DNA of 64,000 bases, taken from the NCBI RefSeq assembly GCF_003999975.1, contig NZ_RJAC01000008.1, positions 1 through 64,000 on the forward strand, read 5' to 3'. This stretch comes from Actinoplanes solisilvae. GTDB lineage: Bacteria > Actinomycetota > Actinomycetes > Mycobacteriales > Micromonosporaceae. Below the pieces are notes generated by a model. That model saw only the letters and a list, made by a program, of their open reading frames with translations. It was not told the origin of the DNA and did not search any database. The stretch's first letter is position 1, and each line of letters begins with the position of its first letter. Shown piece after piece: positions 29,382 to 37,979 of this stretch. A program made the position numbers and the translations under genes.

Positions 29382-30047
29382 ATGACCGACCTCGAGACGT
29401 GGCCCCTGGCGGCCGGCGCCGAGTTCTCTCGAGTGACCGATGTGGCAGTGGTCGCCGCCAACCCTTTGATGCTTGGTGGCCTCGTGCACGCCCTCGATGG
29501 CGTTGCCGGGCTGAGGGTGACCCATCGAGCCGAACGGATCGCGGCGTTGCGGGCCGCCGAGGCACCCGCCCTGATCGTGGTTGATCTGTACCTCGAGATG
29601 GCCGGCCAGGGGGCGGTGCCGGCGGGCTCGCGGGTAGTCGCGCTGTGCGCTCCGGGCAACTCGCCGAACCTGCTCACCACGATCCACCACGGCGTCCATG
29701 CCTTCGTCTCGCGGGAATGCGACATCGCCGAGTTGCTAGCGGCGCTCTCCGTCGCCAACCGCGGCGGGCTGCACGTGTCGCCCGAGTTGCTCCCCGAGAT
29801 CGTCGAGGCCGCCTCCACGTCGCAAGAGAGCAGGCCGCAGGATCTCAGCCCACGCGAGATCGAGGCGCTGCAGTTCATCGCGGGTGGGTTCACGCATGGT
29901 CAGGTCAGTCGTCGGATGGGTCTGACCGAGGCGACCGTCAGCACCTACGTCAGCCGGATCCGGCACAAGCTGCGGGTCGGCAACAAAGCCGATCTGACCC
30001 GGAGGGCGATCGAATTGGGCTACGTGTCGGCCCGAAAAGGTGTTTGA
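29382..30047 (+). CDS. LuxR/NarL-type regulator with atypical receiver
   Basis: 221 aa. Residues about 17-135 form a receiver-like fold. The phospho-acceptor Asp is kept (LIVVDLYLE), but the acidic pair is replaced (VAVVAANPLM), the Thr/Ser site is changed (VALCAPG) and the switch Lys is Arg (FVSRE). Residues about 150-215 are a GerE/LuxR helix-turn-helix (LSPREIEALQFIAGG, then LTEATVSTYVSRIRHKL). It probably works without classical phosphorylation. No sensor kinase is adjacent. Target genes unknown. Confidence 0.85.
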   Translation: MTDLETWPLAAGAEFSRVTDVAVVAANPLMLGGLVHALDGVAGLRVTHRAERIAALRAAEAPALIVVDLYLEMAGQGAVPAGSRVVALCAPGNSPNLLTTIHHGVHAFVSRECDIAELLAALSVANRGGLHVSPELLPEIVEAASTSQESRPQDLSPREIEALQFIAGGFTHGQVSRRMGLTEATVSTYVSRIRHKLRVGNKADLTRRAIELGYVSARKGV

Positions 30048-30127
30048 GCGGGTCGCTTGCGCCCCTGCCCCGTCGGCGCTGCGAGCGGTCCTGGCTCGGA
30101 CGTCCTGCGCGCAGCTTCGGAGGTGGC

Positions 30128-30185
30128 CAGCTCGGACAGGGTCGACGCGCCGCCACGAGAGCGGCGATCCACTCTGTCCGAGCTG
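30128..30185. terminator. Nested inverted repeat between convergent genes
   Basis: CAGCTCGGACAG pairs perfectly with CTGTCCGAGCTG. The loop holds a second stem, CGCCGC/GCGGCG. It lies between the convergent LuxR gene (ends 30047) and the membrane-protein gene (ends 30239), so it may stop transcription from both sides. Confidence 0.55.
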
Positions 30186-30238
30186 ACGTCAGTCCGCACC
30201 GAACGACGACACCACTGGGGCGAGGGCTGAGAAACGGG

Positions 30239-30889
30239 TCAAGCGACAGCGATAGTGACGGATAGTGCGCCCACCGCTACCATGACCGCAGCCCACAGAC
30301 GGTCGACATTGAACCAGGCACGGCGCAGGATGCCGAGACCGACGAACTGGTAGACGATCAGCGCGCAAAGACCCTGCACGGCGACCATCGCGAGCGTATG
30401 CACGCCAGCCGCGGCCAACCCCGTCAGCGCACCGGTGGCCGGAGCGCTAGCGCCCATCATGTGCTCGTGGTGGCCGGCCGGCATCGACGTCGGCGTCGTG
30501 GCCAGCACGGGTAACAGCATCAGACCCGCGCCGTGCGCGCTCGACACCAGAAAAGACCAGCCCGTCAGCTGAACCGCGGACAACCTCATCCCTGCCCATC
30601 GGAAATGCCGCTCGGACAGCAGCCTGTACAAGCCGTAGCCGACCAACAGCCCCCCGCCGACGATGCCGACGACGTTAGCGGCTGTCACCGAACTGGTCGC
30701 CGACACCACCGCCGCCACGATCGCGACTGAGGCCAGATGTCCGACGGCGATCGGCGGCAGGGCCCGCAGCACCATGCGTATGCTCCGCTCCTGCATCCCT
30801 CTCGCCACCGCGAACAGCCAACCCATCGCTGGGTTGACACCGTGGAACGCTCCCAGCGCGACGAGCGCCAGGTATTGTCCGCCGCTCAC
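30239..30889 (-). CDS. Polytopic membrane protein with HGxNP motif
   Basis: 216 aa, about six hydrophobic helices. The first contains GAFHGVNPAMGW; a His-rich loop (AGHHEHMMG) follows near residue 140. HxxNP-type motifs in such small membrane proteins occur in UreH/RcnA-like metal or sulfur-compound transporters, but I cannot place it firmly. Its GTG start overlaps the stop of the selenium-binding-protein gene (GTGA), so the two are coupled. A role in moving a metal or sulfur species for the partner is inference. Confidence 0.75.
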   Translation of the reverse strand: MSGGQYLALVALGAFHGVNPAMGWLFAVARGMQERSIRMVLRALPPIAVGHLASVAIVAAVVSATSSVTAANVVGIVGGGLLVGYGLYRLLSERHFRWAGMRLSAVQLTGWSFLVSSAHGAGLMLLPVLATTPTSMPAGHHEHMMGASAPATGALTGLAAAGVHTLAMVAVQGLCALIVYQFVGLGILRRAWFNVDRLWAAVMVAVGALSVTIAVA

Positions 30890-32292
30890 CCGGGGAAGCA
30901 GTACGAGTCGGACGACGCGTCGCCGCCCTGCAGCCGGGTCTGGTGCACCCGTAGTCCGCGGAGCTCGTCACCATGCGGGAAGAACCTCGGGTCGAGGGTC
31001 ATTCCGCCCTTCTCGGTGTCGATATCAATCTTGGCGAGCCAGCCCTTCACCCCGTCCGGGTAGAACTGGTCGTCCCACGAGCCGTAGAGCGAGTTCGACA
31101 CATACACCCGCTTGCCGTCCCGGGACACCTCGACCATCTGCGGTCCTCCGTTCAGCGGCTCGTCCGGGAACGACGGATGGGGCACCCGCCCGGTAATCCC
31201 GCCGAGCCGGATCGAGCCGGTCTTCACCGGGTTGAACGGGTCGGTGACGTCGAACTGCAGCAACTCACCGGTGCCCCACGCGGAGACGTACAGCCACTTG
31301 TCGTCCACGGACAGGTCGATATCAGTGACCAGGGGGGCCACCGCGCCGAACGGCTGCAACACCGGCGGCAGGTCTTCGGCGTCGGCCGGCTCGGCGTCGA
31401 TGGTGATCACCTTCTTGACCGCGAACTTATCGCCCTCCCGATACCACAGCCACACCGAAGCGGACAGATTCTCGACGTTGGTGACGACACCGACGAAGCC
31501 ATACTCCTTGGCCGGGTCGTGAGCCGGGCGGAGCTCCAGTGTCATCTGGTTCTCATCGCCAAGGTCGACGGTCTGCGTCAGCGTTCGCTTGGCCAAGTCC
31601 CAGAAATGCAGCCGGTGGCCGTACTTTCGGCCCAGCAGCAACTCCGCGTTCACCCCTTCCTCAACCATCGACGGGGTGCCCCACTCCGAGGTCACGAGCA
31701 CGTCACGGGTGAAGTGCCACCAGAAGTCGTAGGCCAGGACCTGATCTCCCCGGTCCTTCTCCCAGGCGCCGCGCACCTCGAACGTCGTGTGATCCAGGAC
31801 CGCGATGCCACCCGGCCCTTCCGTGTGGCCACCGCCCAGGGCGTTGACGTAGATTCCGTCCGGTCCGCAGTGAACGGTATGCGGGCGCGAGTAGCCGGCC
31901 TTGTCCGCGAGCTCGCTCGCTGGGATCTCCTTGACCAGGCGAGGGTTACGCGGGTCGTCGTGAGTATCGAGGATGTACAAGTTCGACGAGCGCAGGCCCG
32001 GCAGAACCAGATAGCGGCGCTCGACATGCGGATGCGGCGCGGTCGGGCAGAGTGCGCTGCTGCATGCGTTCCACCCGAAGTGGTGCAGCTCATCGCCGAG
32101 GTTAGGCATGTCGGTCCAGCCGACGACCCGGCCGTAGGACTCAGAGGCCGGGTCAGTGTCCAGCACGACGATCGCGTCGGGCTTCTCGGCCGAACGGTCG
32201 AAGGCCGACACATATGCGAGTTTCTCGGCGGGCGCCGACGCGGCAGCCTGCGGGGACGCATAAAACGTCGGGTCAGGAGTCCATCTAGTCAT
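30886..32292 (-). CDS. Selenium-binding protein 56 / methanethiol oxidase
   Basis: 468 aa, full length for the SBP56 family. Visible family signatures include PNLGDELHHFGWNACSS, YSRPHTVHCGPDG, FWWHFTRDVLVTSEWGTP, DIDLSVDDKWLYVS and the C-terminal HQTRLQGGDASSDSYC. Bacterial members are methanethiol oxidases producing formaldehyde, H2S and H2O2, with copper bound by the conserved histidines. The ATG at 32292 matches the usual start (MTRWTPDPTFY); an ATG eight codons earlier is open but also lacks a ribosome site. Coupled by GTGA to the membrane protein downstream. Confidence 0.92.
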   Translation of the reverse strand: MTRWTPDPTFYASPQAAASAPAEKLAYVSAFDRSAEKPDAIVVLDTDPASESYGRVVGWTDMPNLGDELHHFGWNACSSALCPTAPHPHVERRYLVLPGLRSSNLYILDTHDDPRNPRLVKEIPASELADKAGYSRPHTVHCGPDGIYVNALGGGHTEGPGGIAVLDHTTFEVRGAWEKDRGDQVLAYDFWWHFTRDVLVTSEWGTPSMVEEGVNAELLLGRKYGHRLHFWDLAKRTLTQTVDLGDENQMTLELRPAHDPAKEYGFVGVVTNVENLSASVWLWYREGDKFAVKKVITIDAEPADAEDLPPVLQPFGAVAPLVTDIDLSVDDKWLYVSAWGTGELLQFDVTDPFNPVKTGSIRLGGITGRVPHPSFPDEPLNGGPQMVEVSRDGKRVYVSNSLYGSWDDQFYPDGVKGWLAKIDIDTEKGGMTLDPRFFPHGDELRGLRVHQTRLQGGDASSDSYCFPG

Positions 32293-32562
32293 GACAGTTA
32301 TGTTGGCACGGTTCATAACGGAGAGACAGGGTCTTCTGAATCACGCAGAATTGTAAGATCCGCATTGAATTCCGGAGAGCGGCCGACGGATCATTTAATC
32401 AACATACGCCTATTTGTGAAAGTGACGTCCGACGGCGCCGGCTGACGCCACTGCCATGTCTGACTCGCCAGTCAAGGAACTAGTCGTCCGACCTGCTGGA
32501 CCTTGATACCGGTCGGCACTCGACGTGACCTCGCCGGTACCGACCGGTGTCGAGGTGCTCGG

Positions 32563-33144
32563 CTACCGCCCTGCGACCCCGCTCACCAAGCAGAGCACCA
32601 AACCGATCGTAATGGCAGCTACGCCACCGCGAAGCAGTCGTCTCTTGCGGCCGATCGTCCGGCAGACCCGCAATAACCGTGAAGCCGGCTCCTGCCCCGG
32701 ATGCGTGATCAACTCATGCAGCCAGTCTCGGATCGCCGTCGAGTCGTGGCTCGTGGACGACGCGGGCAAAGACTTAGCCAGACGTTCGCCATACAGCGCG
32801 GAGCTTGCGACAAGAGCCAGCGCGGCGAAGACACATCCCGCGCCCAACCACCACACCACCCGACAAGTCTGAGCAAGACTCTCCGGCGACCATCGCCCCG
32901 CGATCAGCCCGGTGATCAAGGCACCAACCACAGCGGTGAACGCCGCCAGAACCCGGGTCGACTTGTTTTCCTCATTCGTGAGCTCAGCAATCGATTCCTC
33001 GAGCAGCCGCAGTGCCGCCTGCTCCAGCCTCCTCCCCCGTACGGAGACATCAGAAGAGACACTCCCGTTGATCGGCCACACATCAGCACGCGGCATCGTC
33101 TTGTCGCGACCCTCACCCAGCGGTGACAACTCATTCGCATTCAT
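32563..33144 (-). CDS. Small membrane protein, three transmembrane helices
   Basis: 193 aa. A charged helix (RLLEESIAELTNEENKST) leads into two close membrane helices (about residues 67-115). A ~45-residue cytosolic stretch and a third helix near the C-terminus (GGVAAITIGLVLCLVSG) follow. The plan is loosely like SLATT/Pycsar-type membrane effectors, but no cyclase or nucleotide sensor gene is beside it, so this is only a structural resemblance. Its ATG overlaps the stop of a 28-residue peptide gene (ATGA). Confidence 0.7.
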   Translation of the reverse strand: MNANELSPLGEGRDKTMPRADVWPINGSVSSDVSVRGRRLEQAALRLLEESIAELTNEENKSTRVLAAFTAVVGALITGLIAGRWSPESLAQTCRVVWWLGAGCVFAALALVASSALYGERLAKSLPASSTSHDSTAIRDWLHELITHPGQEPASRLLRVCRTIGRKRRLLRGGVAAITIGLVLCLVSGVAGR

Positions 33145-33227
33145 GACGCACCCACCGGCAAGCCGGGGAACCTACCGGCGCTCAGCCCAGCACCCTCCCA
33201 GAAGTCGAACAGTTTGATATCACTCAT
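33141..33227 (-). CDS. 28-residue peptide coupled to the membrane protein
   Basis: Starts MSDIKLFDFW and ends FPGLPVGAS. A strong ribosome site (GGAGAGGGGG) precedes the ATG; a GTG directly upstream is also possible. Its TGA overlaps the ATG of the membrane-protein gene. Aromatic and acidic at the front, Gly/Pro-rich at the end, with no Cys, so it is not a lanthipeptide precursor. A leader for translational control, a small partner of the membrane protein, or a signal peptide precursor are all possible. Family not recognised. Confidence 0.6.
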   Translation of the reverse strand: MSDIKLFDFWEGAGLSAGRFPGLPVGAS

Positions 33228-33369
33228 CACGTCCCCCTCTCCACGGCCGATCTCCGCTAACCCCGAAGCAGGAGTAAAACGTGCGACCGGTCGCAAGGAT
33301 TCACCTTTCGAACGGGAACAGATGCGGTATCCATCACCTCGTGGCCTGTCTTTCGACGTGGCAGCCCCG

Positions 33370-34566
33370 TCAGACAAGTGGGCTCACCTGCGGAGTCGTG
33401 CCGGTCAACGCGCGCCCGTACATCTCGCGGCCCATACGCGGGGAAATCTGCACATGGCTGCCAGCCACTTTCATGTTGCGCCAGATTCGCTGTACATCTT
33501 GCTCGAGGCCGAAGGCACTGCTGCTGTTGACCCCGACCAGCCTGCGCACCGCGCGTCGAGCGCACGTCACCGCGACACCGCAATCCATCCGGATTCGGGC
33601 CCGTACGGTGTCGCTGAGCACGCTGCCGGAGCTCAACGATGTCTCGACGTCTTCAACAGCACGCCGCAGGTGCAACTTCGCCGTGTCCACGTCTGAGGCG
33701 CTGTCGGCGAGGTCAAATTGCACGCTCGGCGATCGGATCGCGTCGGCGTAGATGGTCCCGTCGATCGGCTCGGTCCTCTCCAACCGCCGCAGCGTCAGCT
33801 CCGTAGCCGCCTCCGCCATCCCGATCAATGGGGCAACCGTCGTCGGGGTCAGGACCGACATCGGGGGCGTAGCGAATACCGACGACGCGGCCCACCGCGA
33901 ACCGGCTTCCCGCAGCGCATGGATCGGCAGCACGCGGTGGTGCGGCACGAATGTCTCCGGTATGACCAGTGTGTGGCCATCGATGCCGGCCGTCTGCCAT
34001 GATTCGACAATCGTGGCACGGTCTGTGGGAAGCAGCACCAAACCCGGGGCGGCCCCATCGGGTAACAACGTTTCGACGACTGCCCACTGCGCCTGGTGTA
34101 GTCCGGCCACAGCACGCCACTGACCTCGGACCCGAATGCCGCCATGCGCCGCTTGGCTGACGCCGGACATCCCAAAACCGCCGCAGACCGCCGCACGAGG
34201 GTTGCATTGCCACATTTCGGCGCGGGCCACATCGCCGAACAGAGTCGCGAGAAACGCAGCCGAAGACATGATCATGGACACCCAAGCGCTGCTGCCGCAG
34301 CCATGAGCCAGCCGCGCCAGCACCTCGGTGACGGTAGTCAACGACGGCGGGGAGACACTGCGGCAGGGCGCGAAGAGGGTGAAAAAGTCGACGTTCCGCA
34401 ACGCCTCCGCGACCGGCGGCGCCAGCCTGCTGATCCGTTCAGTTTCGGCGGCGTGCTCGGCCAGCAGCGGAACTACCTGGTCGGCCCGGTCAAGGAGTTC
34501 ATCACCGGTGTTCTGTCCTGGGGGAGGAATCTTCACGAAATAAGAACGCCGACGAGGTCGTGGCAT
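33370..34566 (-). CDS. Acyl-CoA dehydrogenase-fold flavin monooxygenase
   Basis: 398 aa, complete. N-terminal helices with VxPLLAEHAAETER, a middle beta domain (GGFGMSGVSQAAHGGIRVRG), and a helical C-terminus with WRNMKVAGSHVQISPRMGRE. This pattern is typical of two-component flavin hydroxylases (HsaA/HpaB-C2 type) rather than true fatty-acyl dehydrogenases. They use reduced flavin from a separate reductase, which is not adjacent. Ribosome site weak; start taken at the first ATG. It is divergent from an FAD epoxidase-like gene, which hints at a shared small-molecule pathway. Confidence 0.75.
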   Translation of the reverse strand: MPRPRRRSYFVKIPPPGQNTGDELLDRADQVVPLLAEHAAETERISRLAPPVAEALRNVDFFTLFAPCRSVSPPSLTTVTEVLARLAHGCGSSAWVSMIMSSAAFLATLFGDVARAEMWQCNPRAAVCGGFGMSGVSQAAHGGIRVRGQWRAVAGLHQAQWAVVETLLPDGAAPGLVLLPTDRATIVESWQTAGIDGHTLVIPETFVPHHRVLPIHALREAGSRWAASSVFATPPMSVLTPTTVAPLIGMAEAATELTLRRLERTEPIDGTIYADAIRSPSVQFDLADSASDVDTAKLHLRRAVEDVETSLSSGSVLSDTVRARIRMDCGVAVTCARRAVRRLVGVNSSSAFGLEQDVQRIWRNMKVAGSHVQISPRMGREMYGRALTGTTPQVSPLV

Positions 34567-34942
34567 TCATGGCCGAGGCTGGCGTCTCACCACGCCCGGA
34601 CACCAAGGCCAGTCCTCACCACCGCTTCCCAACGTTGAAGCCCATGCGCCGGCCCTGCCTCCACCCATCCCCTACGAAAAGACGCATCCCGGCATCGATC
34701 GTTCATACCGGCCCGCAGGACGATCACAGCCTCGAAGGTTCGTACATCGCGGGTGAATCAGATGGACTCCGCTGCGTCTTAACCATCGACCTGATCAACC
34801 GGCGAAAAACCCGGACGCAGCCGGTGCGGCAGTACGAGAAGAGGCTCTGATGCCATGCCGCCGCGAATCCCGAGGCGCGAGTGAGTCTCCATCGCGTCGG
34901 CGGCTGCCGGGCGGAACGCTGCTCTTCATCGAAAGGACGCAC
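34567..34942. other. Divergent intergenic region
   Basis: About 375 bases between the divergent flavoenzyme genes. A short plus-strand open frame (to 34,850) has no recognisable family and no good ribosome site, so it is not called. The promoters of both genes must lie here; no clear inverted repeat was found. Confidence 0.5.
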
Positions 34943-36304
34943 ATGGCCGAAAAGGGATTGGGGATCGTGATCGGGGCTTCGGTCACTGGTGTGCTGGCCG
35001 CAGCCGCACTACGGAACTCCTACGCGACTGTACGAGTTGTCGACCGGGACACCATCCCTTCCCTGGCGGCGTCCCGCCGAAACGTGCCACAGGCGAACCA
35101 CGCACACGGCCTTTTGGCCGGCGGCCTCTTGGCGATGGAGGACCTCCTCCCCGGCATCACGAAGGAACTGATCGCCGCGGGCGCCTTGACGGCCGACCTT
35201 CAGAACGACTTGCACTGGTACCTCAACGGTCAACGGCTCGCACCGGCACGCGAGCCCTCCGGCATCGACGGACTCGCCGTCAGCCGGGTCCTTCTGGAGC
35301 ACCTGATCCGGGTACACGTCGGCGGAATCGACGGCATCAGCGTCGTCGACCGGCAGGCCGTCAGCGGCCTGATCACCCACGATCGCCGGGTCGTCGGAGT
35401 GTCCGTCGTCTCACCTGAGGGCGCCGAGACCCGGCTCGAGGGCGCCGACCTGGTGATCGACGCGACCGGTCGCGGCTCGCGCAGTGGAGCCTGGCTGCAG
35501 TCGATGGGGTGCCCACCGGTTGAGACCGAACGACTCGACGTCGGCATTGCCTACGTATCCCAACGTTTTCGTAGGGAGTCCCGCTTCCTGAACGGCCGGA
35601 TCGGGACGCTCTGCGCCGCTTACCCGGGACACCTGTATGGCGGCTTCGTCACCGCCGAGGAAGACGACCGGTTCATCGTCTCGCTGACCGGCCGGTTCGG
35701 CACCACACCGCCAACCGACCGGGCCGGCATGATTGCCTGGGCGCAGAGGCTCGCCACCGACGACATCGCCGAGATCATCAGGGACGCCCAACCGCTCGGT
35801 AGCCCCACGCTCACGCGGTTCCCGTACAGCGTGCGCCGTCACTATGAGGACCTGCCGGGCTTCCCTTCCGGATACGCCGTTCTGGGCGACGCCTTGTGTT
35901 CCTTCAATCCCGTTTACGCTCAAGGCATGAGTGTCGCCGCGCTCCAGGCACAGCTGCTGGGAAATCTGGTCGCCGCCGGCCTGCCGAACGATATTCAGGC
36001 CGGTGCGGCCGCCCTGACCGACGTCGCATGGGAAATCGCCACCGGCCCCGACAAAACGATGATCACCAAGCGCAGCCGGAGCGCCCAAAACGACGAACCG
36101 ACCGATCAGCTACTCGCGGCTGCTGTCCGCGATCCGGCACTGGCCACCGCCTTTCTCCGGGTGACGAACCTGATCGATCCCCCGGAAAGCCTGGGCGATC
36201 CTGAGCTGACTCGGCGGGTTGTCGCGGCCTACGGTTCGTCCTCGGTGAAGGTTCGATTCGGTGGTCGCGAGGAACGTGTCTCAACGCTCAGATCCCGAGC
36301 CTAA
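34943..36304 (+). CDS. FAD-dependent epoxidase/hydroxylase-like oxidoreductase
   Basis: 453 aa from the ATG with AAAGGA 6 bases upstream; an open extension to 34850 is poorly supported. The N-terminal Rossmann motif GIVIGASVTGVLAAAALR is a GAS variant of GxGxxG. VIDATGRGSR and a GD motif (YAVLGDALCSFNPVYAQGMS) complete the FAD site of the 2-polyprenylphenol hydroxylase/LasC epoxidase group. It probably oxygenates a hydrophobic or polyketide-like substrate using NAD(P)H. Followed 32 bases later by the tetR gene, with an operator in between. Confidence 0.83.
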   Translation: MAEKGLGIVIGASVTGVLAAAALRNSYATVRVVDRDTIPSLAASRRNVPQANHAHGLLAGGLLAMEDLLPGITKELIAAGALTADLQNDLHWYLNGQRLAPAREPSGIDGLAVSRVLLEHLIRVHVGGIDGISVVDRQAVSGLITHDRRVVGVSVVSPEGAETRLEGADLVIDATGRGSRSGAWLQSMGCPPVETERLDVGIAYVSQRFRRESRFLNGRIGTLCAAYPGHLYGGFVTAEEDDRFIVSLTGRFGTTPPTDRAGMIAWAQRLATDDIAEIIRDAQPLGSPTLTRFPYSVRRHYEDLPGFPSGYAVLGDALCSFNPVYAQGMSVAALQAQLLGNLVAAGLPNDIQAGAAALTDVAWEIATGPDKTMITKRSRSAQNDEPTDQLLAAAVRDPALATAFLRVTNLIDPPESLGDPELTRRVVAAYGSSSVKVRFGGREERVSTLRSRA

Positions 36305-36309
36305 GTTTT

Positions 36310-36327
36310 TTACCGTATGTTCGGTAA
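36310..36327. promoter_or_regulatory. TetR operator, site 1
   Basis: TTACCGTATGTTCGGTAA, a palindrome with 6-base arms, ends 10 bases before the tetR ATG. A near-identical palindrome occurs at 38397-38414. Placement predicts autorepression. Confidence 0.75.
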
Positions 36328-36336
36328 CCTTGTGGT

Positions 36337-36912
36337 ATGGGCCGCGCACCTAGCATTAACGACGAGGCACTGCTGAGGCAGCTTACCGAGGTCTTCCGCT
36401 ATTCGGGCTACGAGGGAGCCTCCCTGACGGCACTGTCGTCGGCATCGGGACTGCACCGCGCAAGCCTCTATCACCGGTTCCCCAACGGTAAACCCGCCAT
36501 GGCCGCAGCGGTCATGGAGTCCGTGGAACGGACATTCAACGATATTCTCCACCCACTGACCTCCGAGGACGACCCGTCGACCGCCGTCGCGGAGATGGCT
36601 CGACGCGTCGGCGCGTTCTACAACGACGGTCGCCTCGCCTGCGTTCTGGACACGATGACGCTCCGCGGCGCCCCGGATGACATTCGAACCCGGGCCACCC
36701 ATCTGGCGACGACCTGGCTGGCGGCGATGGCCGACATCGCTCGGCGCGCCGGGGCCTCCGAGCAGGATGCCGTGCGCCGGGCGAGAACCGCGCTGGTCCT
36801 CATCGAAGGGTCACTGGTCGTAGCACGAGTGCTGGACGATCCGGCCGAGTTTCAGTTGGCGCTGGCCGAGCTTCCGAAAACGCTGATCGCCGGGCCCGGC
36901 AACGCCGGATAG
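36337..36912 (+). CDS. TetR-family regulator
   Basis: 191 aa. The N-terminal helix-turn-helix is SLTALSSASGLHRASLYHRF (residues about 28-47) with the typical following Lys/Pro. The C-terminal ligand domain resembles the group with a conserved 'CVLDTMTLRGAPDDIR' helix (AcrR/YcdC-like). Its own promoter holds operator site 1. Site 2 controls the divergent-facing DsrE/PNPOx operon 1.5 kb away. Ligand unknown; likely a small molecule related to the neighbouring oxidoreductases. Confidence 0.88.
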   Translation: MGRAPSINDEALLRQLTEVFRYSGYEGASLTALSSASGLHRASLYHRFPNGKPAMAAAVMESVERTFNDILHPLTSEDDPSTAVAEMARRVGAFYNDGRLACVLDTMTLRGAPDDIRTRATHLATTWLAAMADIARRAGASEQDAVRRARTALVLIEGSLVVARVLDDPAEFQLALAELPKTLIAGPGNAG

Positions 36913-36925
36913 TCGGCAGTCTTCA

Positions 36926-36964
36926 CGCTCGCCTCAAGTCCGCCGCGAGGACTTAAGGCGAGCG
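36926..36964. terminator. 16-bp hairpin between convergent genes
   Basis: CGCTCGCCTCAAGTCC pairs with GGACTTAAGGCGAGCG (one mismatch) around a 7-base loop. It sits between the tetR stop (36912) and the stop of the convergent PNPOx-like gene (36990), so it probably works for both. Confidence 0.75.
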
Positions 36965-36989
36965 ACAAAGGATGATGCCCCTGGCGGGG

Positions 36990-37913
36990 TCAGACCGGCA
37001 GGGGTGGGTTGAATCGCGACAGGGTTGGCGCCGACCAGTTCGCCAGGAGTGACTCTGGCCGATAGCGGGCTTCATCGAGCTCGAACTCCACCGAGCGCTG
37101 GCCGGTCACGGTCGGGCCGGAACCCTCAGGCCAATTCACCTTGGCTCGCCCGGTCAGTTGGAGCGTCGTCCCGGTCGCCCAGTCGACGAAAAGCAGCGCA
37201 GCGTACGGATTCTCGGTGAGGTTGCCCAGCGTCATCAGCATGCTGTTGCCGACGTAGTCGGGCCATCGCAACCGTGTCGGCGACAACAGCTCGACGAATC
37301 CTGGGTTGCCACCGCGATGCGAGACATCAGGGTCACCGGTTTCGGAAGCCGAGGCCACGAAGAAGGTGTCGGCGTGGGCGACCAACTCACTCATCTCGTC
37401 GGTCAGTGTGGCAACCCGCTTACCTTCGGCCGACCCTGCCTCTCGGCCCCGCACGTCGGCCAGCCTGACCACGTGGCGCTTCTGAATGTACTTCGGGCAG
37501 TTGGGGAAGCTCTGCTCGATGGCGAGCCGGAGCCCGCCCGGCAGAGGCGTCGCTTCGCCGTTGATCCGCAGTCTGATGCGCGTTTCGAGATCGATGGCCA
37601 GCAGACCCAGCTTGCTCTGGCGCCGGGTCATCGGCTCGACCGGATCGTCGGCCGCGAGCCGAGCCAGCACCTGCACCGATTCATCGTCGGGGGCACTGAT
37701 GAACCCCCGGGGCCCGACGAACAACGACGCCCAGAGCCTGCCATCGTCGCCCTGAGCCCCGACCGCCAGCAGATTCTGGTACGACAGGAAGTCGTCGGCA
37801 CCGTCAGGCAATAGCGGCTGCACCAGTTGCCAGATGGCCGAGGCCCTCTCGGTGAGGCCGGCTTTGGCCTGAGCCTCCAGTTCCCCCCAATGATAAACCG
37901 AAGAGTTCGACAT
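36990..37913 (-). CDS. PNPOx-fold (pyridoxamine oxidase-like) flavoprotein
   Basis: 307 aa. The C-terminal half has the split-barrel FMN/F420-binding fold (FFVASASETGDPDVSHRGGN, then LRWPDYVGNSMLMTLGNL and AALLFVDW). An N-terminal half of similar general type (LWASLFVGPRGFISAPD) suggests a duplicated barrel. Such proteins reduce or bind flavin-type cofactors; substrate unknown. AGGGAG lies before the ATG. It is second in an operon with the DsrE-like gene and is predicted to be TetR-controlled. Confidence 0.82.
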   Translation of the reverse strand: MSNSSVYHWGELEAQAKAGLTERASAIWQLVQPLLPDGADDFLSYQNLLAVGAQGDDGRLWASLFVGPRGFISAPDDESVQVLARLAADDPVEPMTRRQSKLGLLAIDLETRIRLRINGEATPLPGGLRLAIEQSFPNCPKYIQKRHVVRLADVRGREAGSAEGKRVATLTDEMSELVAHADTFFVASASETGDPDVSHRGGNPGFVELLSPTRLRWPDYVGNSMLMTLGNLTENPYAALLFVDWATGTTLQLTGRAKVNWPEGSGPTVTGQRSVEFELDEARYRPESLLANWSAPTLSRFNPPLPV

Positions 37914-37940
37914 GGCGATTCTCCCTGCGCTTCCCTGCAG

Positions 37941-37973
37941 GCGCCCCGGGCGGAGCCGTTCCGCCCGGGGCGC
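37941..37973 (-). terminator. Perfect 14-bp hairpin inside the operon
   Basis: GCGCCCCGGGCGGA and TCCGCCCGGGGCGC pair without mismatch around a 5-base loop. It starts 6 bases past the DsrE-like stop and lies 28 bases before the PNPOx start. It could partly terminate transcription or protect the upstream message, so the second gene would be expressed less. Confidence 0.6.
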
Positions 37974-37979
37974 GAAGAT

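Noticed and set aside
30973..32445. Plus-strand frame of 490 codons
   Set aside because: Opposite the SBP56 gene; no recognisable motifs.
32508..32548. ACCGGTCGG/CCGACCGGT pair as a terminator
   Set aside because: Only 9 bp with a 23-base loop; too weak to call.
34560..34850. Possible small gene before the FAD enzyme
   Set aside because: No ribosome site, no family and weak codon bias. The region is better read as a divergent promoter.
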